From: Natronorubrum sediminis
GTDB taxonomy: Archaea; Halobacteriota; Halobacteria; Halobacteriales; Natrialbaceae
Direction of reading: 5' to 3'
Assembly (NCBI RefSeq): GCF_900108095.1
Contig: NZ_FNWL01000002.1
Location: 1,082,691 to 1,146,690, forward strand
Length of the DNA stretch: 64,000 nucleotides
Shown: positions 34,800 to 44,019 of the stretch, piece after piece
Layout: the number at the start of each line of letters is the position of its first letter
Position numbering within the stretch: position 1 is the stretch's first letter
The notes under the pieces: generated by a model
The model's input: the letters and a program-made list of their open reading frames with translations, nothing else
The model's database searches: none
Told to the model about the DNA's origin: nothing
Made by a program: the position numbers and the translations under genes

Positions 34800-34806
34800 G
34801 GAGTGT

Positions 34807-37800
34807 ATGCCACAGCCACAGATAGCGTCATCCACCGAGCGTTCACAGGGGCTCGCAGACCCTTCGGACGAGCGGTCGAACTGCGGCGTCGGCGTCGTCA
34901 TGGACCTCACTGGGGATGGGGGTCACGACGTCGTCGCTGACGGACTCGAACTACTGCGGAATCTCGAACATCGAGGGACGACCGGCGCAGAGAAAAACAC
35001 CGGCGACGGGGCAGGAATTATGCTCCAGACGCCTCACGCATTCTTCGACGACGTTCTCGAAACGACGCTCCCCGACACCTATGCGGTCGGTTCGCTCTTT
35101 CTTCCACGAGACGACAGCGCACGCGAGGAAATCGTCTCGACCGTCGAAGAAACGCTCGAGACGTACGGTCTTGAGGTCCTCGAGTGGCGAAACGTTCCGA
35201 CCGACAACGCCGACCTCGGCGCAACCGCCGTCGAATCCGAACCCGACGTCAGGCAACTCGTCGTCGCACCCGTGGACGATATCGGTAGCGACGATTTCGA
35301 CCGACGCCTCTACGTCGGACGGCGCGCACTCGAGACGGCGGTCGACGAGAGCGATATCAACGGCAACGACCGATTCTACGTCTGCTCGCTCGATTCGGAC
35401 ACGATCGTCTACAAGGGCTTGCTCAAGGGCGTGCAGGTCCCATCGTACTATCCAGATCTCACCGACGACCGTCTCGAATCGACGTTCGCGATGGTCCACG
35501 AGCGCTTCTCGACGAACACGCTCGGTGCCTGGCACCTCGCACACCCCTACCGAAACGTCATCCACAACGGCGAGTTCAACACCATTCAGGGCAACATCAA
35601 CTGGATGCGCGCCCGCGAGACCGACATCGAGAGCGACGTCTTGGACGATCTCGACGCCGTTAAGCCGATTATCGACGATCCGGGGCAATCTGACACCGCG
35701 AGCGTCGACAACGCGCTCGAACTCCTCATGCAGGACGGCCGGGACCTCGAGCACGCACTGCGGATGCTCGTTCCCGAAGCCTGGCGCGGTGACGACGCGA
35801 TGGATCAAGATCGGAAGGACTGGTACGACTTCCACGCCTCGCTCGTCGAGCCGTGGGACGGTCCCGCACTCGTCGCGGCAACCGACGGCGAGCGCGTCGG
35901 TGCCGTCCTCGACAGAAACGGTCTCCGACCGTGTCGCTACGACGTGACGACCGACGACCGTCTGATCATGGCGAGCGAAGCCGGTGCACTCGAGCCCGAA
36001 CCCGAGGAAATCAAAGAACGAGGGCGACTCCAGCCCGGTCAGTTGTTCCTCGCCGACCCGAACGAGGGACGCGTCATCCCCGACGACGAAGTCTTCGAGG
36101 ATCTCACCGACGACCGCTACGGCGAGTGGGTCGAGCAAGAGCAAGTCTCACTTGAGGAGATTCGGACGGCCGACGACAGCGAACCTCGCCAGCCAGTCGA
36201 TGGCCTGCGAGACCAGCAAGCCGCCTTCGGCTACACGCACGACGAACTCGAGAACATGATCGAGCCGATGACCCAGAAGGGGAAAGATCCCGTCGGCTCG
36301 ATGGGCGACGACACGCCGCTGTCCGTGCTCACCGAGTTCAACCGGCCGCTGTTTTCGTACTTCAAACAGCTCTTCGCACAGGTCACGAACCCGCCACTCG
36401 ACTACATCCGCGAAGAACTCGTGACGAGTCTCGAGAGCCGACTCGGCTACCAGCGAAACCTGCTGACCGAATCGCCCGAGCACGCTCGCCAACTCGTCCT
36501 CGACTCGCCGATCCTGACCGATTCCGAACTCGAGTCGATCCGGGAGTGTGAGACGAACGATATTACGGCCGCAACGATCGACATCACTTACGAACGGGCG
36601 AGCGAGGTGCCCGGACGCGACCTCGAGGCTGCACTCGAGCGCGTCCGTGAAGACGCCGTCGAAGCCATCGAATCGGGACACGACGTGCTCGTGTTGTCCG
36701 ACCGAAACGTCTCCGCGGACCGAGCGGCGATTCCGAGCTTGCTCGCGACCGGTGGCGTTCACCACCACCTCGTGCGCAACGGCCTGCGAAATCACGTCGG
36801 ACTCGTCGTTGAGTCCGCCGACCCACGAACCGTCCACCACTTCGCGACGCTCGTCGGCTACGGCGCTGGGGCGGTCAACCCGTACCTCGCCTACCAGACG
36901 ATCGACGACCTCACCGCCGGCCCCGACGGCGCGGATACCGAGGTCGCCATCGACGCCTACGTCGGTGCAGTCGAAGACGGCCTCCTAAAGATCATGGCCA
37001 AGATGGGGATCTCGACGGTCGAGAGCTACCAGGGCGCACAGATCTTCGAGGCCGTCGGACTCGACTCTGACCTCGTCGCCGAGTACTTCGAGGGAACCGA
37101 AAACCGAACCGAGGGAATCGGACTCGTCGAAATAGAGGCAGACGTCCTCGAGCGCCACGACGCGGCATTCGCCGAGGACGAGTCTACCCTCGACCGACAG
37201 GGCGAGTTCGAACACCGATCCGATGGTATCACTCACCAGTGGAACCCACAGACCGTCGGCGCGCTCCAACAGTCCGTTCGCTCGAACGACTACGAACGCT
37301 ATCAGGAGTTCGCCGAACTCATCAACGACCAACAACAGGACCTCCAGACGCTTCGCGGATTGCTCGAGTTCGATTCCGATCGAGACTCGGTCCCCATCGA
37401 GGACGTCGAGCCGATCAAGGACATCGTCCAGCGCTTCTCGACGGCGGCGATGAGTCTCGGCTCGCTCTCGCCGGAAGCCCACGAGAACAACTCGATCGCG
37501 ATGAACCGAATCGGCGGCAAGTCCAACTCCGGTGAGGGCGGAGAGCCACCGGAACGCTTCGACACCGAACGCGAGTGTAACGTCAAGCAGGTTGCCTCCG
37601 GGCGATTCGGCGTCACCTCGACGTACCTCTCCTCGGCGGACGAACTTCAGATCAAGATGGCCCAGGGTTCCAAGCCCGGCGAAGGTGGCCATCTTCCCGG
37701 CGAGAAGGTCAACGAGATGATCGCCCACGTCCGGAAGTCGACGCCCGGCGTCGGCCTCATCTCGCCGCCACCGTTGCACGATATCTACTCGATCGAGGAC

Positions 37801-39357
37801 CTCAAACAGCTGATCTTCGATCTGAAAGCGGCAAACGAGGAGGCGGACATCAACGTCAAACTCGTTTCCGAGGCCGGCATCGGTACGGTTGCCGCCGGCG
37901 TCGCGAAGGCGAACGCCGACGTGGTCCACATCTCGGGTCACTCCGGTGGCACTGGGGCCTCTCCGCGGACCTCGATCAAGAGCGCTGGACTCCCCTGGGA
38001 ACTCGGCCTCGCGGAAGCCAACCAGATGCTCTGTCAGACCGGCCTTCGCGGCCGCATTCGCGTCTCCGCGGACGGCGGGATGAAGACCGGACGGGACGTC
38101 GCGGTCGCCGCTTTGCTCGGTGCCGAGGAGTACATTTTCGGGACGTCCTCGCTCGTCACGGGTGGCTGCGTGATGGCTCGGCAGTGTCACAAGAATACCT
38201 GCCCGGTCGGCGTCGCGACCCAGCGCGAGGACCTGCGCAAACGGTTCCCCGGCGAACCCGAACACGTCATCAACTACATGACGTTCATCGCCCAGGAACT
38301 GCGCGAGATTATGGCCGAACTCGGATTCCAAACGGTCGACGAAATGATCGGCCACGTCGAGGTGCTCACCCAACGCGAGAACGTCGAGCACCCGAAAGCG
38401 CGCAAGGTCGACCTCGCTGCGGTCCTCGCAGATCCCGGCAGCGACGTGCGCCGGAAGATCCGCGAGCAAGATCACGAACTCGAGGAGCAACTCGATCGCG
38501 ACCTCATCGAAGCGGCAGCGAACGCTATCGAAAACGAGGAGCCAGTGACGCTCGAGACAGAGGTTTCGAACGTCGATCGAACTGTCGGTGCGATGCTCTC
38601 CAATCGCATCACGAGTCGGTACGGCGAGCCCGGATTGCCAGCGGATACGATCACGGTCGACGCGGAGGGGACGGCCGGACAGAGTTTCGGTGCGTTCCTC
38701 GCGAGTGGCGTCTCGATGCACCTAGACGGCAGCGCGAACGACTACGTCGGCAAGGGCCTCTCCGGCGGAAAGATCACCCTCCGAACGCCGGAGACGGCGA
38801 CTTACGATCCGGCCGAAAACATTGCGATCGGTAACGTCGCACTGTACGGTGCGACCGACGGCGAGTTGTACGTCAACGGCGTCGCCGGCGAACGATTCGC
38901 GGTCCGCAACTCGGGGGCCAAAGCCGTCGTCGAAGGCGTCGGCGATCACGGCTGTGAGTACATGACCGGCGGCGTCGTCGCCGTGTTGGGCGAAACGGGC
39001 ACGAACTTCGCGGCCGGCATGTCCGGCGGCGTTGCCTACGTCTACGACCCCGACGGCGAGTTCGCCGACCGCGCGAACACTGGGATGGTTTCGCTCCACG
39101 ACGAACTCGAGGAGAAAGACGAGGAGATGCTGCGTCGCCTGGTCGAGAACCACGTCGCCTACACCGGTTCCGAGCGAGGCGACCTCCTCCTCGAAAACTG
39201 GGAGCGCACGCTCGAGGCCTTCGTGAAGGTCATGCCAGAAGCCTACCACGAAGCGATTACCGAGCAGGGAAGTGACGACGTTCGCGCCGAACTGCCTGGC
39301 ACGCCCGAGGCCGGAATCGAAGCCGAGTCGGCTAATTACGCTGCAAGCGACGACTGA
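34807..39357 (+). CDS. gltB: glutamate synthase large subunit
   Basis: The 1,516-residue enzyme makes glutamate from glutamine and 2-oxoglutarate. Cleavage of a short propeptide would expose the catalytic Cys26 (SNCGVGVV) of the glutaminase domain. The central part and FMN-binding domain include GEGGEPPERF and GAEEYIFGTSSLV. A C-x5-C-x4-C set in CVMARQCHKNTC near residue 1120 holds the 3Fe-4S cluster, and a C-terminal glycine-rich beta-helix follows. No small subunit gene is adjacent, so a ferredoxin-dependent reaction is likely. Expression is probably controlled at the palindromic TATA region. Confidence 0.97.
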   Translation: MPQPQIASSTERSQGLADPSDERSNCGVGVVMDLTGDGGHDVVADGLELLRNLEHRGTTGAEKNTGDGAGIMLQTPHAFFDDVLETTLPDTYAVGSLFLPRDDSAREEIVSTVEETLETYGLEVLEWRNVPTDNADLGATAVESEPDVRQLVVAPVDDIGSDDFDRRLYVGRRALETAVDESDINGNDRFYVCSLDSDTIVYKGLLKGVQVPSYYPDLTDDRLESTFAMVHERFSTNTLGAWHLAHPYRNVIHNGEFNTIQGNINWMRARETDIESDVLDDLDAVKPIIDDPGQSDTASVDNALELLMQDGRDLEHALRMLVPEAWRGDDAMDQDRKDWYDFHASLVEPWDGPALVAATDGERVGAVLDRNGLRPCRYDVTTDDRLIMASEAGALEPEPEEIKERGRLQPGQLFLADPNEGRVIPDDEVFEDLTDDRYGEWVEQEQVSLEEIRTADDSEPRQPVDGLRDQQAAFGYTHDELENMIEPMTQKGKDPVGSMGDDTPLSVLTEFNRPLFSYFKQLFAQVTNPPLDYIREELVTSLESRLGYQRNLLTESPEHARQLVLDSPILTDSELESIRECETNDITAATIDITYERASEVPGRDLEAALERVREDAVEAIESGHDVLVLSDRNVSADRAAIPSLLATGGVHHHLVRNGLRNHVGLVVESADPRTVHHFATLVGYGAGAVNPYLAYQTIDDLTAGPDGADTEVAIDAYVGAVEDGLLKIMAKMGISTVESYQGAQIFEAVGLDSDLVAEYFEGTENRTEGIGLVEIEADVLERHDAAFAEDESTLDRQGEFEHRSDGITHQWNPQTVGALQQSVRSNDYERYQEFAELINDQQQDLQTLRGLLEFDSDRDSVPIEDVEPIKDIVQRFSTAAMSLGSLSPEAHENNSIAMNRIGGKSNSGEGGEPPERFDTERECNVKQVASGRFGVTSTYLSSADELQIKMAQGSKPGEGGHLPGEKVNEMIAHVRKSTPGVGLISPPPLHDIYSIEDLKQLIFDLKAANEEADINVKLVSEAGIGTVAAGVAKANADVVHISGHSGGTGASPRTSIKSAGLPWELGLAEANQMLCQTGLRGRIRVSADGGMKTGRDVAVAALLGAEEYIFGTSSLVTGGCVMARQCHKNTCPVGVATQREDLRKRFPGEPEHVINYMTFIAQELREIMAELGFQTVDEMIGHVEVLTQRENVEHPKARKVDLAAVLADPGSDVRRKIREQDHELEEQLDRDLIEAAANAIENEEPVTLETEVSNVDRTVGAMLSNRITSRYGEPGLPADTITVDAEGTAGQSFGAFLASGVSMHLDGSANDYVGKGLSGGKITLRTPETATYDPAENIAIGNVALYGATDGELYVNGVAGERFAVRNSGAKAVVEGVGDHGCEYMTGGVVAVLGETGTNFAAGMSGGVAYVYDPDGEFADRANTGMVSLHDELEEKDEEMLRRLVENHVAYTGSERGDLLLENWERTLEAFVKVMPEAYHEAITEQGSDDVRAELPGTPEAGIEAESANYAASDD

Positions 39358-39373
39358 TCGGTAGCGTCGATCG

Positions 39374-39388
39374 TTTTCGACTGTTTTT
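39374..39388 (+). terminator. T-runs after gltB
   Basis: TTTT at 39374-39377 and TTTTT at 39384-39388 follow the gltB stop by 17-31 bp. This is the stemless archaeal termination pattern, just before the convergent gene ends. Confidence 0.45.
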
Positions 39389-39398
39389 GGTCCGAACG

Positions 39399-40001
39399 TT
39401 ACTCACGTCCCAGCGTATGGAACTCGTCGTTCGGTCGCATCTCCGCGAACATCGCCAGTCGATTGCTCAGGTTGTAGAAGGCCGTGACGGCACCGATATC
39501 CCAGATCGCCTCCTCGCTGAACCCCGCCTCGCGAAGGGCCTCGAGATCCGCTCGCTCGACGTCGGTCGGTCGTTCGGTGAGTTTCACGGCGACGTCTAAC
39601 ATCGTTCGATGCGCCTCGCCGATATCTGCGGTCCGATAGTTGGCGACGAGTTGATCGGCCAGCAGCGGGTCGTCAGCGTAGATTCGAACGAGCGCGCCGT
39701 GGGCCACGTTACAGTAGTAACAGTGGTTGACGCCGGAGACGGCGACGACGATCAGTTCTATCTCCTCGCGCTCGAGGGCGGTGTCTTCGACGAGCGCGTC
39801 GTGGTACTCGAAAAAGGCCCGAAAGTGTGAGGGCTTGTACGCCATCGCGGCGAAGACGTTCGGCGTGAATCCCGCACGTTCCGTCTCGTCTTCGATGCGC
39901 TCGCGGAGGTCGTTCGGGAGGTTCTCGAGGTCGGGAACGGGGAAACGGGCCATCGCATCGTCGTTCAGTACCGGATCGTCGGTGGTTTCGTGTTCGGACA
40001 T
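39399..40001 (-). CDS. peroxidase-related AhpD/carboxymuconolactone decarboxylase family protein
   Basis: The 200-residue, all-helical protein has the AhpD-type redox site C94-Y-Y-C97 followed by H101 (NHCYYCNVAHGA). In relatives it works with a thiol relay in peroxide or alkyl-hydroperoxide reduction. The two cysteines suggest thiol-disulfide exchange and not the decarboxylase reaction of the founding family. The ATG at 40001 is preferred over a TTG three codons upstream. It converges with gltB. Confidence 0.85.
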   Translation of the reverse strand: MSEHETTDDPVLNDDAMARFPVPDLENLPNDLRERIEDETERAGFTPNVFAAMAYKPSHFRAFFEYHDALVEDTALEREEIELIVVAVSGVNHCYYCNVAHGALVRIYADDPLLADQLVANYRTADIGEAHRTMLDVAVKLTERPTDVERADLEALREAGFSEEAIWDIGAVTAFYNLSNRLAMFAEMRPNDEFHTLGRE

Positions 40002-40184
40002 AGCTACCAATTCACAATGGAGGACAATAACTCATGGTGGGCGATTGGTCGGTCGATAGCAGGGTTGCCACCGCGTGGACGACCGACTCGGTGCTCGAGG
40101 GCGACGGAACGGTCAGTTGAATCGACGCGCGATCTGACCCGCCGACAGGAAAAACACATAGCCCACCGGTGAGTTAGATGGCGT

Positions 40185-41246
40185 ATGTTCGAGAAGTCGA
40201 CGTGGATTCGCCTGCCGCGAAACGTCGTCGTCGGTCATGGCGTCATCGATCAGGTCGTCGACGTCGTCGACGAGTTACACCTGCAGGGTCGCCCGCTGTT
40301 CGTCACGAGTCCGACCCCGCGCGAGGTCGCCGCGGATCCGATCGCCGCGCAGTTCGAAGCCGCGGGCATCGATCCGGTAATCGTCACGGTCGAAACGGCG
40401 TCGTTCGACGCCGTCGAGCGCATTATCGAGACGGCCGAGGCGGAGGAGGTGACGTACCTCGTCGGGATCGGTGGCGGGAAGGCGATCGATATCGCCAAGA
40501 TGGCGAGTCACCACCTCGAGATGGGCTTTTGTTCGGTTCCGACGGCGGCCAGTCACGACGGAATCGTGAGCAATCGCGGCTCGGTTCCGGACGGCGATAC
40601 GCGCCACAGCGTCGCAGCGAAGCCGCCACTGGCGGTTGTCGCCGACACGAGCGTGCTGGCGCAGGCACCGTGGGAGTTGACGACGGCGGGGTGTGCCGAC
40701 ATCATCTCGAATTACACCGCGGTGATGGACTGGCGGCTGGCGAAGCGGCTCAAGGACGTCGAGTACTCCGAGTACGCCGCAGCACTGTCAGAGATGACGG
40801 CCGAGATCCTCGTCGGAAACGCCGACCTCGTCCGCCCCGGCATCGAGGAGTCGGCGTGGATCGTGAGCAAGGCGCTCATGTCCTCGGGCGTCGCGATGAG
40901 TATCGCGGATTCCTCGAGACCGGCAAGCGGTGCAGAACACCTCTTTTCGCACCAACTCGATCGATTGGAGCCAGACGCCGCGCTCCACGGCCATCAAGTC
41001 GGCGTCGGATCGATCATGACGGCGTACCTTCACGGCGGCGAAGACGGCATCTGGCGAGACATTCACGACGCACTCGACAGCATCGACGCGCCGACGACGG
41101 CGGCGGAACTCGGCATCGACGACGAGACCGTTCTCGAGGCGCTAACGACCTGTCACGAGATTCGCGATCGCTACACGGTACTGGGCGACGGGATGAACGA
41201 GCGAGCGGCACGCGAAGTCGCGACGGTGACGGGAGTAATCGAGTAA
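40185..41246 (+). CDS. egsA: sn-glycerol-1-phosphate dehydrogenase
   Basis: The 353-residue enzyme reduces dihydroxyacetone phosphate to sn-glycerol-1-phosphate, the first step of archaeal lipid backbones. It has the nucleotide loop GIGGGKAID (94-102) and zinc ligands consistent with D172, H252 and H268/H270 (GAEHLFSH and LHGHQVG). This marks the window as archaeal. Neighbouring genes are unrelated to lipid synthesis, but two geranylgeranyl-reductase-family genes are elsewhere in the window. Confidence 0.96.
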   Translation: MFEKSTWIRLPRNVVVGHGVIDQVVDVVDELHLQGRPLFVTSPTPREVAADPIAAQFEAAGIDPVIVTVETASFDAVERIIETAEAEEVTYLVGIGGGKAIDIAKMASHHLEMGFCSVPTAASHDGIVSNRGSVPDGDTRHSVAAKPPLAVVADTSVLAQAPWELTTAGCADIISNYTAVMDWRLAKRLKDVEYSEYAAALSEMTAEILVGNADLVRPGIEESAWIVSKALMSSGVAMSIADSSRPASGAEHLFSHQLDRLEPDAALHGHQVGVGSIMTAYLHGGEDGIWRDIHDALDSIDAPTTAAELGIDDETVLEALTTCHEIRDRYTVLGDGMNERAAREVATVTGVIE

Positions 41247-41309
41247 TCGAGTGAGAGTGAGAGAGGGTCGTCGGTCGGTGAGAAACTCGAGTTCCGAACC
41301 GGTGTCGGG

Positions 41310-42335
41310 TCAGTACTCTTCCATCCAGGTCCCCTTTGGGCCGGAAATCGTGAGGTGGATCGCAGCGATTCCGCCGATTCCGAGGTGGAGCCAGTACGTC
41401 GTTACTCGGTAGAGAATCGCCGCGGCAGTCGCCGTATCGCCGGCGATGCCAACGACGCCGACGAGCAAGCTTGCGAGGACGACTTCGATTCCGCCGGTTC
41501 CGCCGGGGAGGGGCACGATACCGCCCAACGAGGCGAGGGGCGCACAGAGAAGGGCGACCGCGACCGGTGTGTCGACGCCGAGTGCGAGCAACGAAAAGTA
41601 AAGCGGTAACGCGTTGAACACCCACCCAACGATGGCGATTGCGATAGCGACCCCGAGTGTTCGACGAGACGCCTGCAACACCTCGAGCGTCTGGAAGAAG
41701 CCGCCGATTCGTTCCGTCAACGTTCCCTCGATGGTCGGCACTCGAGGGAGTTTCTCGACGATCGATTCGATCCACGAAGCGAGCGAAATCGAGAGCGTTC
41801 GAGCCAGGCCGCGATTGAGCGCGACGATGAATATTCCGATGGCGAGGACGGTGCTCCCGCTGGCGATGGCGATACTCGTCGTGACCGTCTCGGTCGTCCC
41901 GATCGTGACGGTGAGCAAGACGAAACCGACGCCCGCGACGACGAGACTCGCGAAAAAGTTGAACGCTTCCCCGACGGCGACGACGGCGAGGTTGTCTTCG
42001 AACTCCGAGTCGGAGTTCGTCGCGAGCAGGTACGCCATCACCGGGGTTCCAGTCGACCGACCCCACGGCAGCGCGCTTCGCGCGAAGTATCCCGAGAGAA
42101 ACGCGCTCACGAAGCCACGGCCTCGAGCAGCGCCGTCGATCGGGTCGAGGAGGCGCTTGACGACGCCAGCGCGAAAGGCGAGCATGGCGAGACCGGTACA
42201 AAACGCCCCCGCGAGTGCGCCGGGATGGGCTTCGTGAATGTTCTCGAGGACGTCGTCCCAGCCGACACCGTAGACGAAGAGTGCGACTACCGCTACGGCG
42301 ACAGCGAATCCAGCTGCCGCACGCCAGCGGCGCAT
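41310..42335 (-). CDS. flippase-like LPG-synthase transmembrane domain protein
   Basis: The 341-residue membrane protein has about eight helices. The conserved patterns are ALPWGRSTGTP near residue 90 and PLPGGTGGIEVVL near 290, typical of the UPF0104/lysylphosphatidylglycerol-synthetase transmembrane family. In bacteria the domain flips lipids; archaeal homologues occur with glycosyl or lipid synthesis. There is no soluble synthetase domain. It converges with egsA. Confidence 0.85.
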   Translation of the reverse strand: MRRWRAAAGFAVAVAVVALFVYGVGWDDVLENIHEAHPGALAGAFCTGLAMLAFRAGVVKRLLDPIDGAARGRGFVSAFLSGYFARSALPWGRSTGTPVMAYLLATNSDSEFEDNLAVVAVGEAFNFFASLVVAGVGFVLLTVTIGTTETVTTSIAIASGSTVLAIGIFIVALNRGLARTLSISLASWIESIVEKLPRVPTIEGTLTERIGGFFQTLEVLQASRRTLGVAIAIAIVGWVFNALPLYFSLLALGVDTPVAVALLCAPLASLGGIVPLPGGTGGIEVVLASLLVGVVGIAGDTATAAAILYRVTTYWLHLGIGGIAAIHLTISGPKGTWMEEY

Positions 42336-42503
42336 TGTCGAAAGTACCGTGGGGCGGCGGGTTAACGCACGCTAAATCGGTAAGGTTGGCCGTTTGTTGG
42401 ATCGTAAACCGGTTCGTCGATTTTGTGTCGGCTCGGACGATCAGACGAACCCGATTCGAATTCGAGTGAACACACTCAAGACGGCCGCTCACGACCTTCG
42501 TAT

Positions 42504-43232
42504 ATGACTCTCGTCGAGGCACTACACGCCGAGGGGAACACGACGTGTGTCGTCGGGGCTGGAGGAAAGAAGTCGACGCTCTACGCACTCGCCGATCGAC
42601 TCGAGCGAGCGATCGTCACTGCGACGGTTCGCATTCCGCCGTTCGAAGACCACGTCAGCGAAGTTCGGGTTGCCGAACGGCCACTGGAGGCAATGAATTC
42701 GAACCCGGCGTGGCCGATCGGACTCGTTCGAGCGCAGGAACGTTCCGATCGGTATCGCGGCTACGAACCCGCAGTGATCGACGAACTCGCCGCCGAGATA
42801 GACGACGACGTGAGCGTCGTCGTCAAGGCCGACGGGGCACGAACGAGATGGTTCAAGGCACCCGCGGACGACGAGCCACAGCTCCCGGCGACGGCCGATG
42901 TCGTCGTTCCGATCGCGAGCGCGAAAATCGTTGGCGAGTCCCTGGACGACGAACACGTTCACCGACCCGAGCGAGTCGAGAGGGTGACGGGACTCGAGCG
43001 AGGCGAGGAAATTTCGACGACGGACGTCGCGACCGTCCTCTCGAGCGATCGAGGCGGGTTCTGTGACGTTCCCGATGGAGCGACGGTGATTCCGGTGATC
43101 AACATGGTCGACGATTCGGCACTCGAGGACACTGCACGGGAGATTGCTGGCGAGGTACACGAGCGACGGGACGTGTCCCAGGTTGTGTTGACGTGTCTCC
43201 TCGAAGAAGAACCCGTCGTAGCCATCGTCTGA
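42504..43232 (+). CDS. yqeC: YqeC-like putative molybdenum hydroxylase accessory protein
   Basis: The 242-residue protein has an N-terminal P-loop-like segment VVGAGGKKSTLYALA, then VVVKADGARTRWFKAP and GGFCDVPDGATVIPVINMVDD. These are characteristic of the YqeC family. In bacteria that family is genetically linked to selenium-dependent molybdenum hydroxylases, with unknown biochemistry. Here it stands beside a membrane protein gene and a CxxC protein; no hydroxylase or selenium gene is near. The ATG at 42504 yields the conserved start. Confidence 0.8.
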   Translation: MTLVEALHAEGNTTCVVGAGGKKSTLYALADRLERAIVTATVRIPPFEDHVSEVRVAERPLEAMNSNPAWPIGLVRAQERSDRYRGYEPAVIDELAAEIDDDVSVVVKADGARTRWFKAPADDEPQLPATADVVVPIASAKIVGESLDDEHVHRPERVERVTGLERGEEISTTDVATVLSSDRGGFCDVPDGATVIPVINMVDDSALEDTAREIAGEVHERRDVSQVVLTCLLEEEPVVAIV

Positions 43233-43410
43233 ATAGGCTGTGGCGGCCGCTCGAACGATCGTTCCAGTAGCGTCCTCGTCTCGAGCCCGTCAACAGACTC
43301 GTGATTGTGTGTGAGCGTCGATTTCTCGGGTAGTACACTCTCGAGTCGATAGGAGGTGAGTGGGCTGGCGAACGGAGCGGTTCGTTTGCTGCGCTCCGTA
43401 ATGGTCATGT

Positions 43411-43431
43411 CCGTCCGATAGTAACGGACGG
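43411..43431. promoter_or_regulatory. inverted repeat just before a start codon
   Basis: CCGTCCG at 43411-43417 and CGGACGG at 43425-43431 form a perfect 7-bp inverted repeat with a 7-nt centre, ending two bases before the ATG at 43434. It could be an operator or an RNA hairpin that hides the start. Confidence 0.5.
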
Positions 43432-43433
43432 GT

Positions 43434-43832
43434 ATGCAGATGGAACTGCGGGTGTGCAAACAGTGCCATACGGGCGAGCACGGGAACGAACGAAAGACGG
43501 CGATTACGCAGGACATGGTCGCCTGTGCCGAACAAATTCGTGAGTACAAAGATATCATCGGCCTCGATGCGGTGTACATTACGAAAGTCGAAGCCGGGGA
43601 CGCGGGTGGTGCAGAAGCCCTGGACGTGATCGTTGCGGGCATTCAAGACGACACGGTGACGCTCCAGGACACGCAACTGGTAATCGAGGACAACGACGAG
43701 AGCATCCTCGTCTACCCGGATCACGACGACATCATCGAGGTGCTGACTCGCAACCTCGATCAGATCAGCGAACAGACGCGTCAAGACGTCTCCGTCGAAC
43801 TCTCGGCTGAGACGGCGGAGCTAATCACGTAA
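43434..43832 (+). CDS. small CxxC protein, possible redox partner, unknown
   Basis: The 132-residue acidic protein begins with a CKQC pair (8-11), followed by H and a further C near 31 (VACAEQIRE). The rest mixes alpha and beta without known motifs. The cysteines could bind zinc or form a thiol-redox site. It lies 190 bp upstream of the large iron-sulfur protein on the same strand, so a role with it is possible. The start could also be the ATG at 43440. Confidence 0.65.
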   Translation: MQMELRVCKQCHTGEHGNERKTAITQDMVACAEQIREYKDIIGLDAVYITKVEAGDAGGAEALDVIVAGIQDDTVTLQDTQLVIEDNDESILVYPDHDDIIEVLTRNLDQISEQTRQDVSVELSAETAELIT

Positions 43833-44019
43833 CCCACCCCTGTCCAGCCGGTGGCAACCCTTTGGCGACACTCCCGCCTGGTAGATCGTCCGACCTTCCA
43901 ATAATAACGATAATCAATCTTTATCATAGAATTCGATGGGTTCAATCGACTTTTAGCCGTAGTGTTGTATAGCTGTTAGTTGGTGATCACGACAGGTTTA
44001 CAGACCCCCTTTTCCTTAT

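Larger units (their letters stand above)
34294..34806. other. 513-bp intergenic region upstream of gltB
   Basis: No coding sequence is evident. It holds a candidate structured small RNA (34485-34565), an AT-rich promoter segment with a palindrome over the TATA box (34743-34757) and a short leader hairpin before gltB. Base composition is clearly lower in GC than its surroundings after about 34570. Confidence 0.6.

Noticed and set aside
34294-34806. tRNA gene in the proS-gltB gap
   Set aside because: No T-loop GTTCGA-type sequence with cloverleaf pairing is present; the two hairpins do not fit tRNA geometry.
36985-38721. Long open frame of 578 codons on the minus strand opposite gltB
   Set aside because: It is an antisense shadow: gltB on the plus strand has all catalytic motifs, and long reverse frames are common in GC-rich haloarchaeal DNA.
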